Source: HGM04593 sp045654645 | GTDB lineage: Bacteria > Bacteroidota > Bacteroidia > Bacteroidales > Bacteroidaceae | Direction: 5' to 3' | DNA length: 37,021 bases | NCBI GenBank assembly: GCA_045654645.1 | Contig: JAZONR010000073.1 | Coordinates: 1 to 37,021 of the forward strand | Shown here: positions 15,343 to 23,801 of the stretch, piece after piece | How the letters are laid out: the number at the start of each line of letters is the position of its first letter | Numbering within the stretch: the first letter of the stretch is position 1 | Made by a program: the position numbers and the translations under genes | Notes under the pieces: model-generated | What the model was told of the DNA's origin: nothing | What the model saw: only the letters and a program-made list of their open reading frames with translations | The model's database searches: none

Positions 15343-17052
15343 TTACATATTATTAAGTGTGTTACGGAAGCCGTTCACTATTTTCTCGCTGTCGGTTGAT
15401 ATTTTCTTTATATCAATGCTCTCGAGCAACTTGCCAAGAGCATCTATGCGCGAGGTGTCGCCATTGGCCTTTGCCTCGGCAAGCAGTATCCTGTATTTCT
15501 CATACTGCTGTATACCCTGCACAAGACGTTCCCAACGTATTGAGCTTGCACTGAAGGGGTAGATTATATATGTGTCGCCGGCGGGCCAGGCTGTGAAGCG
15601 GGAGTCCTCCTCGGGAGTTACTGTCCAGCTGTTATAGGCCCAGCGCAAATAGCCGTCGAGCCCCTTTGCAAGTGCCTCAAGGGCGATAAACTCGGCGTCG
15701 GAAGGAGCGCTGAAGGTGAAGACATTGGGATACTCGGCACTGCAACAGGTGTAGTAGGTAGAGACCTTGCCCTCGGCCTTGCGCCTTGCGAGAAGTTCGG
15801 GGGTGTAGGCTCCATAGGCAAAGACATCGAGACAGTAGTCGTGAATATCGGCCTCAATCTCGGGATGATAGTTACCCGCCATTGAAATCTTCATTCCCGG
15901 TGCATACTCCTTTATCACCTTTATAGCTGCCTGCATCTGTTGCAGACTGCGCTCATCCATTGAGATGAATGTTTTGTCGAACCACCCCTTCTCCTTGAGG
16001 TGAGCCGCAAAGGCACTGAGCATTCCACCCCAAAAACGGGTATAGGCCTCCTCGCCGGGAGCACAGTTGATATATTTGTGTGAATGGGTTGCCTGGTCAT
16101 AGTAGCGGAAAGAGAGTTTCCAGGGTATCATTGAGAAACAGGTAATCTCCTTGTCTATGCCGCACGACATCATAAACTCTACCCAACGGTCGAAGATTGT
16201 GAAGTCATACCACCAACTGCCGTCGGCCCTCTTCACCCAGGTTACCATACTGCCAAAGGGGTCGTATGTCTGTCCATCCCAAGGGCGGTCAATGAGCGTT
16301 GCCGTGATAGCCTTTTGGCCACCGGCTGCAAGTTTCAGCATATAGGGGCGCAGGGCATCAAAGTGCTCCTTGCTCCATAGTTCGACCTTGTGCACGCGGG
16401 CAACAGCATAGGGATTTTGCCACAAATCGAGGTGAAAAGCCCACTCCTTGGGCGCAGGCAACACGCGGTCGAGGACTTTGATGCTGTACCCGAGCTTTAT
16501 CTTTTTTGAGCCACAGAGCAGCTCCACAAACCCCTTATAGGTGCCGGGCTTCACATCTTGAGGCACCTGCACTGTGAACCACAAGCCACGCGAAACGCCC
16601 GAGGGTATCACGGCACTGCCGCCGGCTGTTATGCGGTCGGCCACAAGATTCTCGCCATAAGCATCAACTTCGTGGCGGCCACAGCCAATAAACTTGTCGG
16701 TAATCACAGGCTCCACAAAGCCACCCGCAATGTTTGCTGCGGGGATAACACTGCCGCCACACTTCAGGTCGCTGAAAATATATTCAAAACGTCTCTCCTC
16801 GTTCCACTCATTGAGGCCCATACCATTGAGCCTGCCACGCTCCTTATCGCTAAAGCCTTTATTGGTAACCACAAGCTGAAAATTCACTCTCTCGCCGCGC
16901 CAGGCAATGGCCTTATCAACGGCAACATCAGGAACACTATCAAGGCTTGAGGGGTAACGGATATCGGTGCTTCCCCACACAGCATCAAACGCTTGCGCCG
17001 CAGCCGAAAGAGCCACAGAGAAGAGGAGTACGGTAATTAGAACTCTTTTCAT
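15343..17052 (-). CDS. GH123-like glycoside hydrolase (DUF4091), probable beta-N-acetylgalactosaminidase
   Basis: 569 residues. Signal peptide 1-19 (LSAAA-Q). The N-terminal beta-sandwich (about 20-200) is followed by a TIM-barrel-type DUF4091/GH123 domain (about 210-520). The motif FISMDERS (about residue 365) contains the adjacent Asp-Glu pair which in GH123 enzymes positions the substrate acetamido group and acts as acid/base. Length and layout match characterised Bacteroides GH123 enzymes, which cleave terminal beta-GalNAc. Cell site is probably the periplasm, since there is no lipobox and no T9SS tail. It sits 14 bases after the calycin-like lipoprotein and 2 bases before the TPM gene. 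Exact substrate is an inference. Confidence 0.8.
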   Translation of the reverse strand: MKRVLITVLLFSVALSAAAQAFDAVWGSTDIRYPSSLDSVPDVAVDKAIAWRGERVNFQLVVTNKGFSDKERGRLNGMGLNEWNEERRFEYIFSDLKCGGSVIPAANIAGGFVEPVITDKFIGCGRHEVDAYGENLVADRITAGGSAVIPSGVSRGLWFTVQVPQDVKPGTYKGFVELLCGSKKIKLGYSIKVLDRVLPAPKEWAFHLDLWQNPYAVARVHKVELWSKEHFDALRPYMLKLAAGGQKAITATLIDRPWDGQTYDPFGSMVTWVKRADGSWWYDFTIFDRWVEFMMSCGIDKEITCFSMIPWKLSFRYYDQATHSHKYINCAPGEEAYTRFWGGMLSAFAAHLKEKGWFDKTFISMDERSLQQMQAAIKVIKEYAPGMKISMAGNYHPEIEADIHDYCLDVFAYGAYTPELLARRKAEGKVSTYYTCCSAEYPNVFTFSAPSDAEFIALEALAKGLDGYLRWAYNSWTVTPEEDSRFTAWPAGDTYIIYPFSASSIRWERLVQGIQQYEKYRILLAEAKANGDTSRIDALGKLLESIDIKKISTDSEKIVNGFRNTLNNM

Positions 17053-17066
17053 AATATGTTCATTGG

Positions 17067-17528
17067 TTAGTTATTTGTTTTTCTGCCACGGAAAGAGAAA
17101 CTCTTGCCTGCCACATAGGAGGCAAGGCCGTTGGCCATCCTTGCCGATAGCACAAGTTCATCATCCTCTACCACACCTTTTATTGATGAAAATCTGTAGC
17201 TTGGCTGCGGCGCCTTCTCTTTATTAATGTAAGGATCAACATTCGTGGCTTCAAAAGAGAAGAGCACATCCTTTCTGCAAGGCACGTTCTTCACTGTTAT
17301 ATCGATTTTCACGGGCATAAGAACAGCAAACTTCACATTGTCGAAGAAGACATCCACTGTTGAATCGCCATTCTCGGTGAGCGAGATTCCTGCGTCCATT
17401 GAAAAGCCATCCACATCGAGAGTGCCGTAGTAGATGTCATCGGCATCTGCGGGGAAGGAGAAGTATTCGTTGCACGAAGCAAGAAGAAACAGCATTACCA
17501 GTAGTGTTAATATTTTTCTCTTTTTCAT
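17067..17528 (-). CDS. Calycin-like beta-barrel lipoprotein
   Basis: 153 residues with a lipoprotein signal (MKKRK, hydrophobic run, lipobox LLAS-C at about 19). The mature part is a repeated beta-strand domain like the Bacteroidetes calycin-like family: YYGTLDVDG, ISLTENGDSTVDVFFDNVKF, a hydrophobic MPVKIDITVKNVPC strand and a closing SFSFRGRK. Its ATG overlaps the TGA of the TonB-dependent receptor (ATGA), so the two are translationally coupled and the lipoprotein may be the surface or periplasmic partner of the receptor, in the place where a SusD would stand in a classic system. It shows no SusD features. Ligand unknown. Confidence 0.7.
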   Translation of the reverse strand: MKKRKILTLLVMLFLLASCNEYFSFPADADDIYYGTLDVDGFSMDAGISLTENGDSTVDVFFDNVKFAVLMPVKIDITVKNVPCRKDVLFSFEATNVDPYINKEKAPQPSYRFSSIKGVVEDDELVLSARMANGLASYVAGKSFSFRGRKTNN

Positions 17529-19735
17529 AGGTTTACATTGAATGTTATGCCCAGCTGCAACGGCTTGCCTTGCGAGAAGAAGTCATTGCCCATTGAACGA
17601 AAATAGAAGGTATTATATTTTTTATTAAGAATGTTGCTTGCCCACAACGACACACCATAGGCACCCTTTTCCCAGGCAAGAGAGGCTTGCCACAAACCAT
17701 AGAAGGGTTGCGAGAGTGTATTCTCCTCGTTCCAATAGATGCGCCCGACGCCGTTCCAGCCCACACGCAGCTGCAAACTGTCGGCAAAGCCGCGCGCCAC
17801 CGGCAGACTGTAGAGAACATTCACGGCCACCGTTTCGCGTGGAGCGAGAGGAAGGAACTTGCCTGAATAGTCTTTGTCGCCGCTCTTGTATTCAATGAAG
17901 CGTGCATAGGTGTGCCCAAACGAGCCATCGAACTTGAAACGCCCCTCGCTATATTTCACAGCGAACTCCACTCCCGTGCTGTATGACTTGCCGGCATTGG
18001 ACATCATACGTCCGGTACTCTGGCCCGGAGGGAACACTGTCAGTTGCTGGTTGCTGCAATCGATATAAAAGAGGGTTGCCGATATATTGAAACTGTCATC
18101 AAAGAGCGGAAAGAGGTGTGTACCCAGCTCGTATGTCCAGTTGGTTTCGGGCTTATAGACAGTGGAAGAAGCATCGACACCCTGTTCGTTACCTATGAGC
18201 CCGCCTATCATTTTACCCTGCAGAATGTCTGAAAAAAGCTGGGTGTTGAAACCACCCGCCTTGAAGCCTCTGCGGGCCGATGCATAGACATTGCCCCAAC
18301 GGCCACCATAGGAGACAGAGAGGCTTGGCAGCAATTTCACCGTACCGAGGGCCTTGCTACCCTTGAATTCCGTATCGAGCACATCAACGTCGCTCATATC
18401 GCTGTGGGTGCTATAGTGCACTGTTGAGCGGCTGTCATAGTTCATCATCGAGTACTCATAATCGACACGCAGGCCGGCTTTCACATCAAAGCCGCTGCAA
18501 GAGAAACCGCCTTGGAGATAGGCCGATGCTCCTGATGAGAAGATGAGAAAATCATCATTGATAACAAAGTTATCCTCCACAAAAGAGAGCTCTCTGTCGC
18601 CCACAAGATGATGGTAGTAGTTCTCGTTGGCATTCTTTATGATGAGATTTTCAATGCCGTATTGCTTGAAGTGAACCGGTGCCTGCATTGCATTGTGCTT
18701 GAAGAAGCCGAAAAGACCACCCATAAAATTGAACATCCCTGTGCTGTGAGACCTTGCGGAAAACTCCTGGGTTATCGAGTGTTCGCGCTGCGACTGTTCC
18801 ATTGTAAAATAGTCGAGCGGAAGGAAATCGTTGTCGATGTGCATCAGGTCGGTCATATATCGGTAGCCGGTTGTTGAGGAGAGGGTGATATTGTTGAAAT
18901 AGCGCTTCACCACAAGACCATCGGAGATGGTGAAACGGCGATAGAAACAGGGCTCGTTGTAGGCCACGGGGTGAAGGTGGTCCTTTTCCACATCATAGGC
19001 ACCATAGGCCCAGCCGCCCTCATTGGTGTAACCTGCCGCAACGGTATTATCTATGCTCCAACGCTCATTGGGCAGCCATTGGGTGCGCAGACGCAGGCCT
19101 GCGTTGTCGCCGCCATCGCACTTCTCGCCTAAATTGTTGTTCGTAAAAAAGCCGTCGCTGTGGTTGTAGAAGGCGCTTGCCGACCAGGCAAAGCGGTTAC
19201 CATACCTGGCATAGTGGGCAGCCTTGAGCCTTATTGTATTTTCGTTTCCATACTCAGCCAACAGGCGTTTGCCTTGAAAATTGAGAGGAGAGAGGGTATA
19301 GAGGTTTATAGCTCCACCCGATGTATTGCGGCCATAGAGCACGCCTTGGGCACCACGCAGCACATCGATGCGTGCAAGGTCAAAGAGCTCGGCATCGTAG
19401 CAGTTTTTGTTGAGTACCGGCACATCATCTATGTTCATTCCCACCACCGGTTGGTCTATGCGCGAGCCAAAGCCGCGCACATAGATTGACGAAGTCATCC
19501 TTGAGCCATAATCGGGCTGATAGTAGTTGGGGGCAATTGCCGTGAGGTCTTTAACCGATGTTATGCGCAGCCCCTCAATATCGGCCGCACCAAGCGACGT
19601 GGAGGAGTGGGCTGCCGCATCACCGCCGGAAAATTTAACCGACGAAACAACATCGACAGCCTGCAACATCACCGTGTCTGTTGGCTCCACGGGCAACAGC
19701 AGAAACATTGATATTATGGAAAGAAGTGCGCTCAT
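17525..19735 (-). CDS. TonB-dependent outer-membrane receptor
   Basis: 736 residues. Short N-terminal signal (MSALLSIISMFLLLP), a likely TonB-box region (LQAVDVVSS, about 25-33), a plug domain at about 45-165 with SSIYVRGFGSR, VLRGAQGVLYGRNTSGGAI, and then a 22-strand-type beta-barrel ending in LGITFNVNL. It lacks the N-terminal carboxypeptidase-like domain of SusC proteins and is much shorter, so it belongs to the iron-complex/cofactor-type receptors rather than to SusC. It heads a tight run with a calycin-like lipoprotein, GH123-like hydrolase, TPM protein and LemA. Cargo cannot be read from sequence; the neighbours allow either a sugar-linked ligand or a cofactor. The -7 box lies only 11 bases before the ATG. 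Confidence 0.9.
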   Translation of the reverse strand: MSALLSIISMFLLLPVEPTDTVMLQAVDVVSSVKFSGGDAAAHSSTSLGAADIEGLRITSVKDLTAIAPNYYQPDYGSRMTSSIYVRGFGSRIDQPVVGMNIDDVPVLNKNCYDAELFDLARIDVLRGAQGVLYGRNTSGGAINLYTLSPLNFQGKRLLAEYGNENTIRLKAAHYARYGNRFAWSASAFYNHSDGFFTNNNLGEKCDGGDNAGLRLRTQWLPNERWSIDNTVAAGYTNEGGWAYGAYDVEKDHLHPVAYNEPCFYRRFTISDGLVVKRYFNNITLSSTTGYRYMTDLMHIDNDFLPLDYFTMEQSQREHSITQEFSARSHSTGMFNFMGGLFGFFKHNAMQAPVHFKQYGIENLIIKNANENYYHHLVGDRELSFVEDNFVINDDFLIFSSGASAYLQGGFSCSGFDVKAGLRVDYEYSMMNYDSRSTVHYSTHSDMSDVDVLDTEFKGSKALGTVKLLPSLSVSYGGRWGNVYASARRGFKAGGFNTQLFSDILQGKMIGGLIGNEQGVDASSTVYKPETNWTYELGTHLFPLFDDSFNISATLFYIDCSNQQLTVFPPGQSTGRMMSNAGKSYSTGVEFAVKYSEGRFKFDGSFGHTYARFIEYKSGDKDYSGKFLPLAPRETVAVNVLYSLPVARGFADSLQLRVGWNGVGRIYWNEENTLSQPFYGLWQASLAWEKGAYGVSLWASNILNKKYNTFYFRSMGNDFFSQGKPLQLGITFNVNL

Positions 19736-19745
19736 CTTTGGTTGG

Positions 19746-19753
19746 CAAAGATA
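19746..19753 (-). promoter_or_regulatory. -7 box very close to the TonB-receptor start
   Basis: Minus-strand TATCTTTG matches TAnnTTTG exactly. It ends 11 bases before the ATG, so the mRNA would have an almost absent leader. No -33 TTTG at the usual distance. Confidence 0.45.
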
Positions 19754-19793
19754 GTGAAAGAAGAGCGTAGAAAAAAATTACAGCAAAGATTTA

Positions 19794-20405
19794 TCACCAA
19801 CAAAAAGTTTCCACCTTGCCGGTCATCTCCTTTATTAGCGGAATGAGAACCTTTTTCACCACCTCGTCGTTGAGACGGTGTTCGCCGGCAAACCAACGAC
19901 AGCGCTCCTCGCCATAGAGTTGCGCCATAAGCGGCCTAAACTGCACAATGGGGTCTTTGTCTCCGAACAGGCCCACAACAAGCTGTTTTTCGGCGTCGGT
20001 GATGCCGTCGAACTGATGCTTCTCCATCTCCTTGAAGCGTTCGACAATGCTCTTGTCAATGCGAAACTCGGTGGCCCCGTCCTTGCGTTTCGACATATAT
20101 TTGTTGCGCCCCATCTTGCCAAAAAGCAGAGAACGCGACATCTCGAACGAAGGATTAACCACAATGCGAGGCACGCCCCACAACTGTTGGGTATACATTC
20201 CACCCATCGAGGTGCCAACAACAATCTCGGGCTTCTCCTCGGCAACAAGCCTGCGCAACAGTTCAAGCGACTCAAATGGGTCTATAGGAAGGTCGGGGGC
20301 AACAACACGCCACCCCGGCAGGGAACGGCGAAGATTCATCACGGTACCGGAACTGCCCGATGAGGCAAAGCCGTGAACATACATCATCTTGCGTATATTT
20401 TCCAT
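19794..20405 (-). CDS. YqiA/YcfP-like alpha/beta-hydrolase (esterase)
   Basis: 203 residues from the ATG at 20405; an in-frame TTG at 20420 would overlap porT by 8 bases and is less likely. Alpha/beta-hydrolase fold: MMYVHGFASSGSSGT (oxyanion region), nucleophile Ser at about 66 in VVGTSMGGMY, a late GDKDPIV acidic strand and the His of GEHRLND. Size and motifs match the small YqiA-type esterases, cytoplasmic enzymes of unclear substrate. It begins 8 bases after the porT stop and is probably co-transcribed with porT and the ABC-F gene. Confidence 0.8.
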   Translation of the reverse strand: MENIRKMMYVHGFASSGSSGTVMNLRRSLPGWRVVAPDLPIDPFESLELLRRLVAEEKPEIVVGTSMGGMYTQQLWGVPRIVVNPSFEMSRSLLFGKMGRNKYMSKRKDGATEFRIDKSIVERFKEMEKHQFDGITDAEKQLVVGLFGDKDPIVQFRPLMAQLYGEERCRWFAGEHRLNDEVVKKVLIPLIKEMTGKVETFCW

Positions 20406-20412
20406 AGAGATA

Positions 20413-21114
20413 TCATTCAAAATAGAGTGAGAGAACTATCATCTTGCTAACCACTTTGTCTACCGACTTTGTGAACTTGATATAGTTGGCATCGCGAAGG
20501 TCATTGCGTTCTTTGTTCAGGACATCGAGAAGGCTGAAGGCGAATTTAATCTCCGGAATAAGCTTGAAGAAGGGGAGATAGAAGTCGCAACCAAAGCCTG
20601 CTTCTATCATAAAATCGAATTTCTTGAGCAGAAGCTGCTGCTGTTTCTTAACTGTGAGATTGAACATTGGGCTGGCACCAAGGGTCAAATAGGGGCGATA
20701 GTTATTAAAACGCTCGGCCGCATATTTCAGGTGAACAGGCACTGCAATGTATGTTGTTTTAACCGATTGCTTTGACTCTTTACCACTGCCCTGCTCGCGG
20801 AACATTATGCTGTTCTGTCCAAAATGCATTGTGGGCAGCGCTCTCAACGACAGATGATCACCCAGACGCAAACTGGCAAGCACACCAACACTGAAACCGG
20901 GACTGTAGTCGGGCACATCGGCATACCACGACTCGCCATCTGCTGTAACAAAGCCGTTGTTGATGAGCTCCATATCCTGGATGTGAGTGCCCACAAAGAA
21001 GCCATAGTGCAGACGGCGGTAGTCGATATACGGCTTGTTCTGCACCTTGCGCTCCTGGGCCACCAAACAAAGCGGCAACAGGGAGAATAGGATATATGTG
21101 AGCAATCTTTTCAT
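20413..21114 (-). CDS. porT: PorT-family outer membrane beta-barrel protein (type IX secretion)
   Basis: 233 residues. Signal peptide 1-19 (LCLVAQ). The mature protein starts with KPYIDYRRLHYGFFVGTHIQDMEL, a hallmark block of PorT, and continues as an eight-strand-type barrel (YRPYLTLGASPMFNL, FDFMIEAGFGCDFY) ending in SLYFE. PorT is an outer-membrane component needed for T9SS secretion in Porphyromonas and Flavobacterium. Its presence supports the reading of the C-terminal tails on the sialidase and GH95 enzyme as T9SS sorting signals. It lies 60 bases after the ABC-F gene in the same direction; no separate promoter was recognised. Confidence 0.9.
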   Translation of the reverse strand: MKRLLTYILFSLLPLCLVAQERKVQNKPYIDYRRLHYGFFVGTHIQDMELINNGFVTADGESWYADVPDYSPGFSVGVLASLRLGDHLSLRALPTMHFGQNSIMFREQGSGKESKQSVKTTYIAVPVHLKYAAERFNNYRPYLTLGASPMFNLTVKKQQQLLLKKFDFMIEAGFGCDFYLPFFKLIPEIKFAFSLLDVLNKERNDLRDANYIKFTKSVDKVVSKMIVLSLYFE

Positions 21115-21174
21115 AATCCCGAACAGAGAGGCTGTCTTTTATAACGCAGAAAGTAACTACTTATTGCATTGGCT

Positions 21175-23049
21175 TTATGCAAGTTCGCTCAACTCGAGCC
21201 AACGCATTGTTTTTTCATCAATAAGTTCAATGACCTGCTGTATGCGCACCGATTTTGCCAACAGCTCTTCATTGCCCAGCGTGCCGCTGCTCATAGCCTG
21301 TTCAATGGAGGCCTTCTCCTCCTCGAGCATCATAATTTCATTCTCAAGCCCCTCATACTCGCGGCGCTCGTTGAAGGTGAGTTTACGTTTTTCATCGCGG
21401 CGGCGCTCCTGCTTGGGTTGAGAGGGGCTCTTTGCAGCCTTCTCGGCAGCAAGTTTAGCTGCTGCGGCACGCTCCTCCTCGCGCCAATCGCGCCAATCGG
21501 TGTAGTTACCGGGGAAATCCTTTATATCGCCCTCGCCATTAAAAACAAAAATGTGGTCTACAACCTTGTCCATAAAATAGCGGTCGTGGCTCACCACAAT
21601 AACGCACCCCTTGAAGTCGCACAGATACTCCTCGAGCACCTGAAGGGTTTCAATATCGAGGTCGTTGGTGGGCTCGTCGAGCACCAGGAAATTGGGGTTC
21701 GACATAAGCACTGTGCAGAGGTAGAGCCTCCGTTTTTCGCCACCGCTGAGCTTGTAGACATAGCTATACTGTTTCTCGGGAGTGAAGAGGAAATGTTGCA
21801 AGAACTGCGACGCTGTGAGCATCTTGCCGGCAACGGGAATTACATCGGCAATGGCCTTAACAACATCAATAACCTTCATATCCTCGTTGAAGGAGAGGCC
21901 GTCTTGGCTGTAGTAGCCCCACTTGACCGTCTCGCCCACCTCAATGGTGCCACTGTCGGGCGTTGTGCGGCCAAGCAACATCTTAATGAAGGTAGACTTG
22001 CCGGTGCCGTTGTTACCCACAATGCCCAGTTTTTCATAACGTGCGAAGGTGTAGTAGAAATCTTTTGTTATCACTTTGCTGCCAAAGGCCTTGGAGAGTG
22101 CCTTGAGCACAAATATCTTGTTTCCTATGTACTGCGACTTTATTTCGAGTGATACCTTGCCCTCGTCGCGCATAGCAGCAGCCTTCTCCTCGAGCTTGTA
22201 GAAGGCGTCTATGCGGTATTTTGCCTTGTGGGCACGCGCCTGGGGCTGACGTCGCATCCAATCGAGCTCCTTGCGCATAAGATTGCGTGCACGCGCCGTT
22301 TCGGCTGCAAGATTTTGCAGGCGTTCTTCGCGCTTCTGCAGGAAGAGACTGTAGTTACCCTTGTAGCGGTAGACGCGGTTATCATCAATCTCAATTATCT
22401 CGTTGCAGACATTGTCGAGGAAATAGCGGTCGTGAGTTACCATAAGAAGGCTGCCGCTGAAACGGGACAGATACTCCTCGAGCCACTCTACCATCTCCAT
22501 ATCGAGGTGGTTGGTGGGCTCATCGAGTATCATAAGCTCGGGCTCCTCTATGAGCACTGCAGCAAGTGCCACACGTTTCTTTTGACCACCCGACAGCTCC
22601 TTTACCGGCTGATTGAAACGATTTATCTTCAGTTTGGAGAGCACCTGCTTGGCGCGGTTTTCATAGTCCCAGGCCTGCAAACGGTCCATCTCCTCCATAA
22701 GGTGCTGCAAATTGCTGTGGTCGCCACCCTCTATGGCTGCTTCGTAGCGCGCAATGACACCGGCTTTTTCGCTGTTGCGCTGCAAGCAAGCCTCAATAAC
22801 TGTTTGCTCGCCGTCAAAATCGGGTTCTTGCTCCAGATAACCGACACGTATATCATTGCGCAACGTTATTTTACCACTGTCGCAAGGCTCCTCGCCGGCA
22901 ACAATCTTCAGCAGCGTGCTCTTTCCCTTGCCGTTGCGCGCGATGAGCCCTATGCGCTGACGCTCCTCAACAACAAAGGAGATATCACTAAACAGTTCAA
23001 GCTCGCCAAAGCTCTTGGAAACATTCTCTATTTGCAGGTCTATTGCCAT
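21175..23049 (-). CDS. ABC-F family ATPase (Uup/EttA-like)
   Basis: 624 residues from the ATG at 23049; an upstream in-frame TTG (23058) is rejected because it falls between the -7 box and this ATG. Two ABC domains in one chain with no membrane segments: P-loops ARNGKGKS (about 36-43) and GNNGTGKS (about 350), signatures LSGGQKKR and LSGGEKRR, Walker B LMILDEPTNHLD and FLVLDEPTNDLD, and the charged inter-domain linker at about 235-305. A C-terminal coiled-coil (about 540-624, KLTFNERREYEGLENEI) is the Uup-type extension. Such proteins act on ribosomes in translation control or DNA/ribosome stress; this one is most like the housekeeping Uup group rather than an antibiotic-resistance subtype. 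Confidence 0.92.
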   Translation of the reverse strand: MAIDLQIENVSKSFGELELFSDISFVVEERQRIGLIARNGKGKSTLLKIVAGEEPCDSGKITLRNDIRVGYLEQEPDFDGEQTVIEACLQRNSEKAGVIARYEAAIEGGDHSNLQHLMEEMDRLQAWDYENRAKQVLSKLKINRFNQPVKELSGGQKKRVALAAVLIEEPELMILDEPTNHLDMEMVEWLEEYLSRFSGSLLMVTHDRYFLDNVCNEIIEIDDNRVYRYKGNYSLFLQKREERLQNLAAETARARNLMRKELDWMRRQPQARAHKAKYRIDAFYKLEEKAAAMRDEGKVSLEIKSQYIGNKIFVLKALSKAFGSKVITKDFYYTFARYEKLGIVGNNGTGKSTFIKMLLGRTTPDSGTIEVGETVKWGYYSQDGLSFNEDMKVIDVVKAIADVIPVAGKMLTASQFLQHFLFTPEKQYSYVYKLSGGEKRRLYLCTVLMSNPNFLVLDEPTNDLDIETLQVLEEYLCDFKGCVIVVSHDRYFMDKVVDHIFVFNGEGDIKDFPGNYTDWRDWREEERAAAAKLAAEKAAKSPSQPKQERRRDEKRKLTFNERREYEGLENEIMMLEEEKASIEQAMSSGTLGNEELLAKSVRIQQVIELIDEKTMRWLELSELA

Positions 23050-23066
23050 AAAAATCAATTTGGGCG

Positions 23067-23074
23067 CGAAGATA
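23067..23074 (-). promoter_or_regulatory. Candidate -7 box of the ABC-F gene
   Basis: Minus-strand TATCTTCG, one mismatch to TAnnTTTG, 17 bases before the ATG. Confidence 0.35.
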
Positions 23075-23097
23075 ATAAATTATGTGTTCACAGACAA

Positions 23098-23129
23098 AAA
23101 AGGCCCACCCGCAGTTGCGGATGAGCTTT
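23098..23129 (-). terminator. Terminator of the small secreted protein gene
   Basis: On the minus strand AAAGCTCATCCGCA pairs with TGCGGGTGGGCCTTT (one mismatch and one bulge) and a T-run follows. It lies 22 bases past the stop codon at 23152. Confidence 0.7.
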
Positions 23130-23151
23130 CTACTTGGCGTGAGGGAGGGGG

Positions 23152-23640
23152 TTACCCTCTTGGTCCTCTTCCGCCCGGTGCGCGGTTACCACCACGGCCG
23201 GGACCTCTGCGCATACGGTTGCGCTGCTCCTCTTGATACTTGAGGTACTTTTCATACTGCTCGGGGGTGAGCAGTTGCTGCATACGTTCATTGCGCACCT
23301 GCTCGCGCTCTTTGCGCAGCTGTTCCATAACTTTCATCTGTTCCTCGGTGGGAGGTGTCGGACGTTGGGGTGTCCTGCCCTCGGCACGCATCTTTTCCAC
23401 ACGCTCCCTGCGGGCGGTTATACTATCCTGCATTGTAAGGGCATCGGCATAGTTCATAAGAAAGACCATCTGAAACTGCACGCTGTCGAGCTGCAGCACG
23501 CTGTTCAGGCGTTCGGTCTGCATCTGAGCCATTGCCTCGGGGTTAAATTTGCGGGGCTCGCGCTGTGGCCTGCGCCCCTCCTGGGCACATACTCCCACAA
23601 CAAGGAGCATAGCAACAAGGGTAAACAGAATTCTTCTCAT
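23152..23640 (-). CDS. Small secreted charged protein (Spy/DUF4890-like)
   Basis: 162 residues. Signal peptide 1-19 (GVCAQ), then a mostly helical, very charged protein: FNPEAMAQMQTERLN, LDSVQFQMVFLMN, a long Arg/Glu coiled region and the element LLTPEQYEKYLKYQEEQ, which resembles the LTPEQ motif of Spy/CpxP-type periplasmic chaperones. The tail is Arg-Gly-Pro rich (RRGPGRGGNRAPGG). Small proteins of this build are common in Bacteroidales; function is unproven. Monocistronic between terminators. Confidence 0.7.
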   Translation of the reverse strand: MRRILFTLVAMLLVVGVCAQEGRRPQREPRKFNPEAMAQMQTERLNSVLQLDSVQFQMVFLMNYADALTMQDSITARRERVEKMRAEGRTPQRPTPPTEEQMKVMEQLRKEREQVRNERMQQLLTPEQYEKYLKYQEEQRNRMRRGPGRGGNRAPGGRGPRG

Positions 23641-23684
23641 AATTGTTACATTCCATTTTAGATATTACTTGCCTGTTCAAAACA

Positions 23685-23748
23685 CAACCCCCACCTACGC
23701 AGGGGTTGCATAAACTGACATTGAAAAAAACAACGAGTCAATAGACTC
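23685..23748 (-). terminator. Two hairpins downstream of the LolD-like gene
   Basis: GAGTC/GACTC (23735-23739 / 23744-23748) is followed on the minus strand by GTTGTTTTTTT, a good terminator about 55 bases past the stop. A second hairpin CAACCCC/GGGGTTG (23685-23691 / 23702-23708) is followed by TGTTTTG and may be a back-up. Confidence 0.65.
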
Positions 23749-23801
23749 ATCATTTATATGACATCAAAAAAACATCAATGTAAAAAAACGTATTCTCTTA
23801 T

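Noticed and set aside
4339..19735. A classic SusC/SusD polysaccharide utilisation locus
   Set aside because: No SusD-like gene; the TonB receptor is short and lacks the N-terminal SusC extension; no hybrid two-component or ECF regulator is present.
21169..23124. Long plus-strand ORFs (327 and 298 codons) opposite the ABC-F gene
   Set aside because: They are antisense shadows of a gene with intact ABC motifs; their translations have no domain-like pattern.
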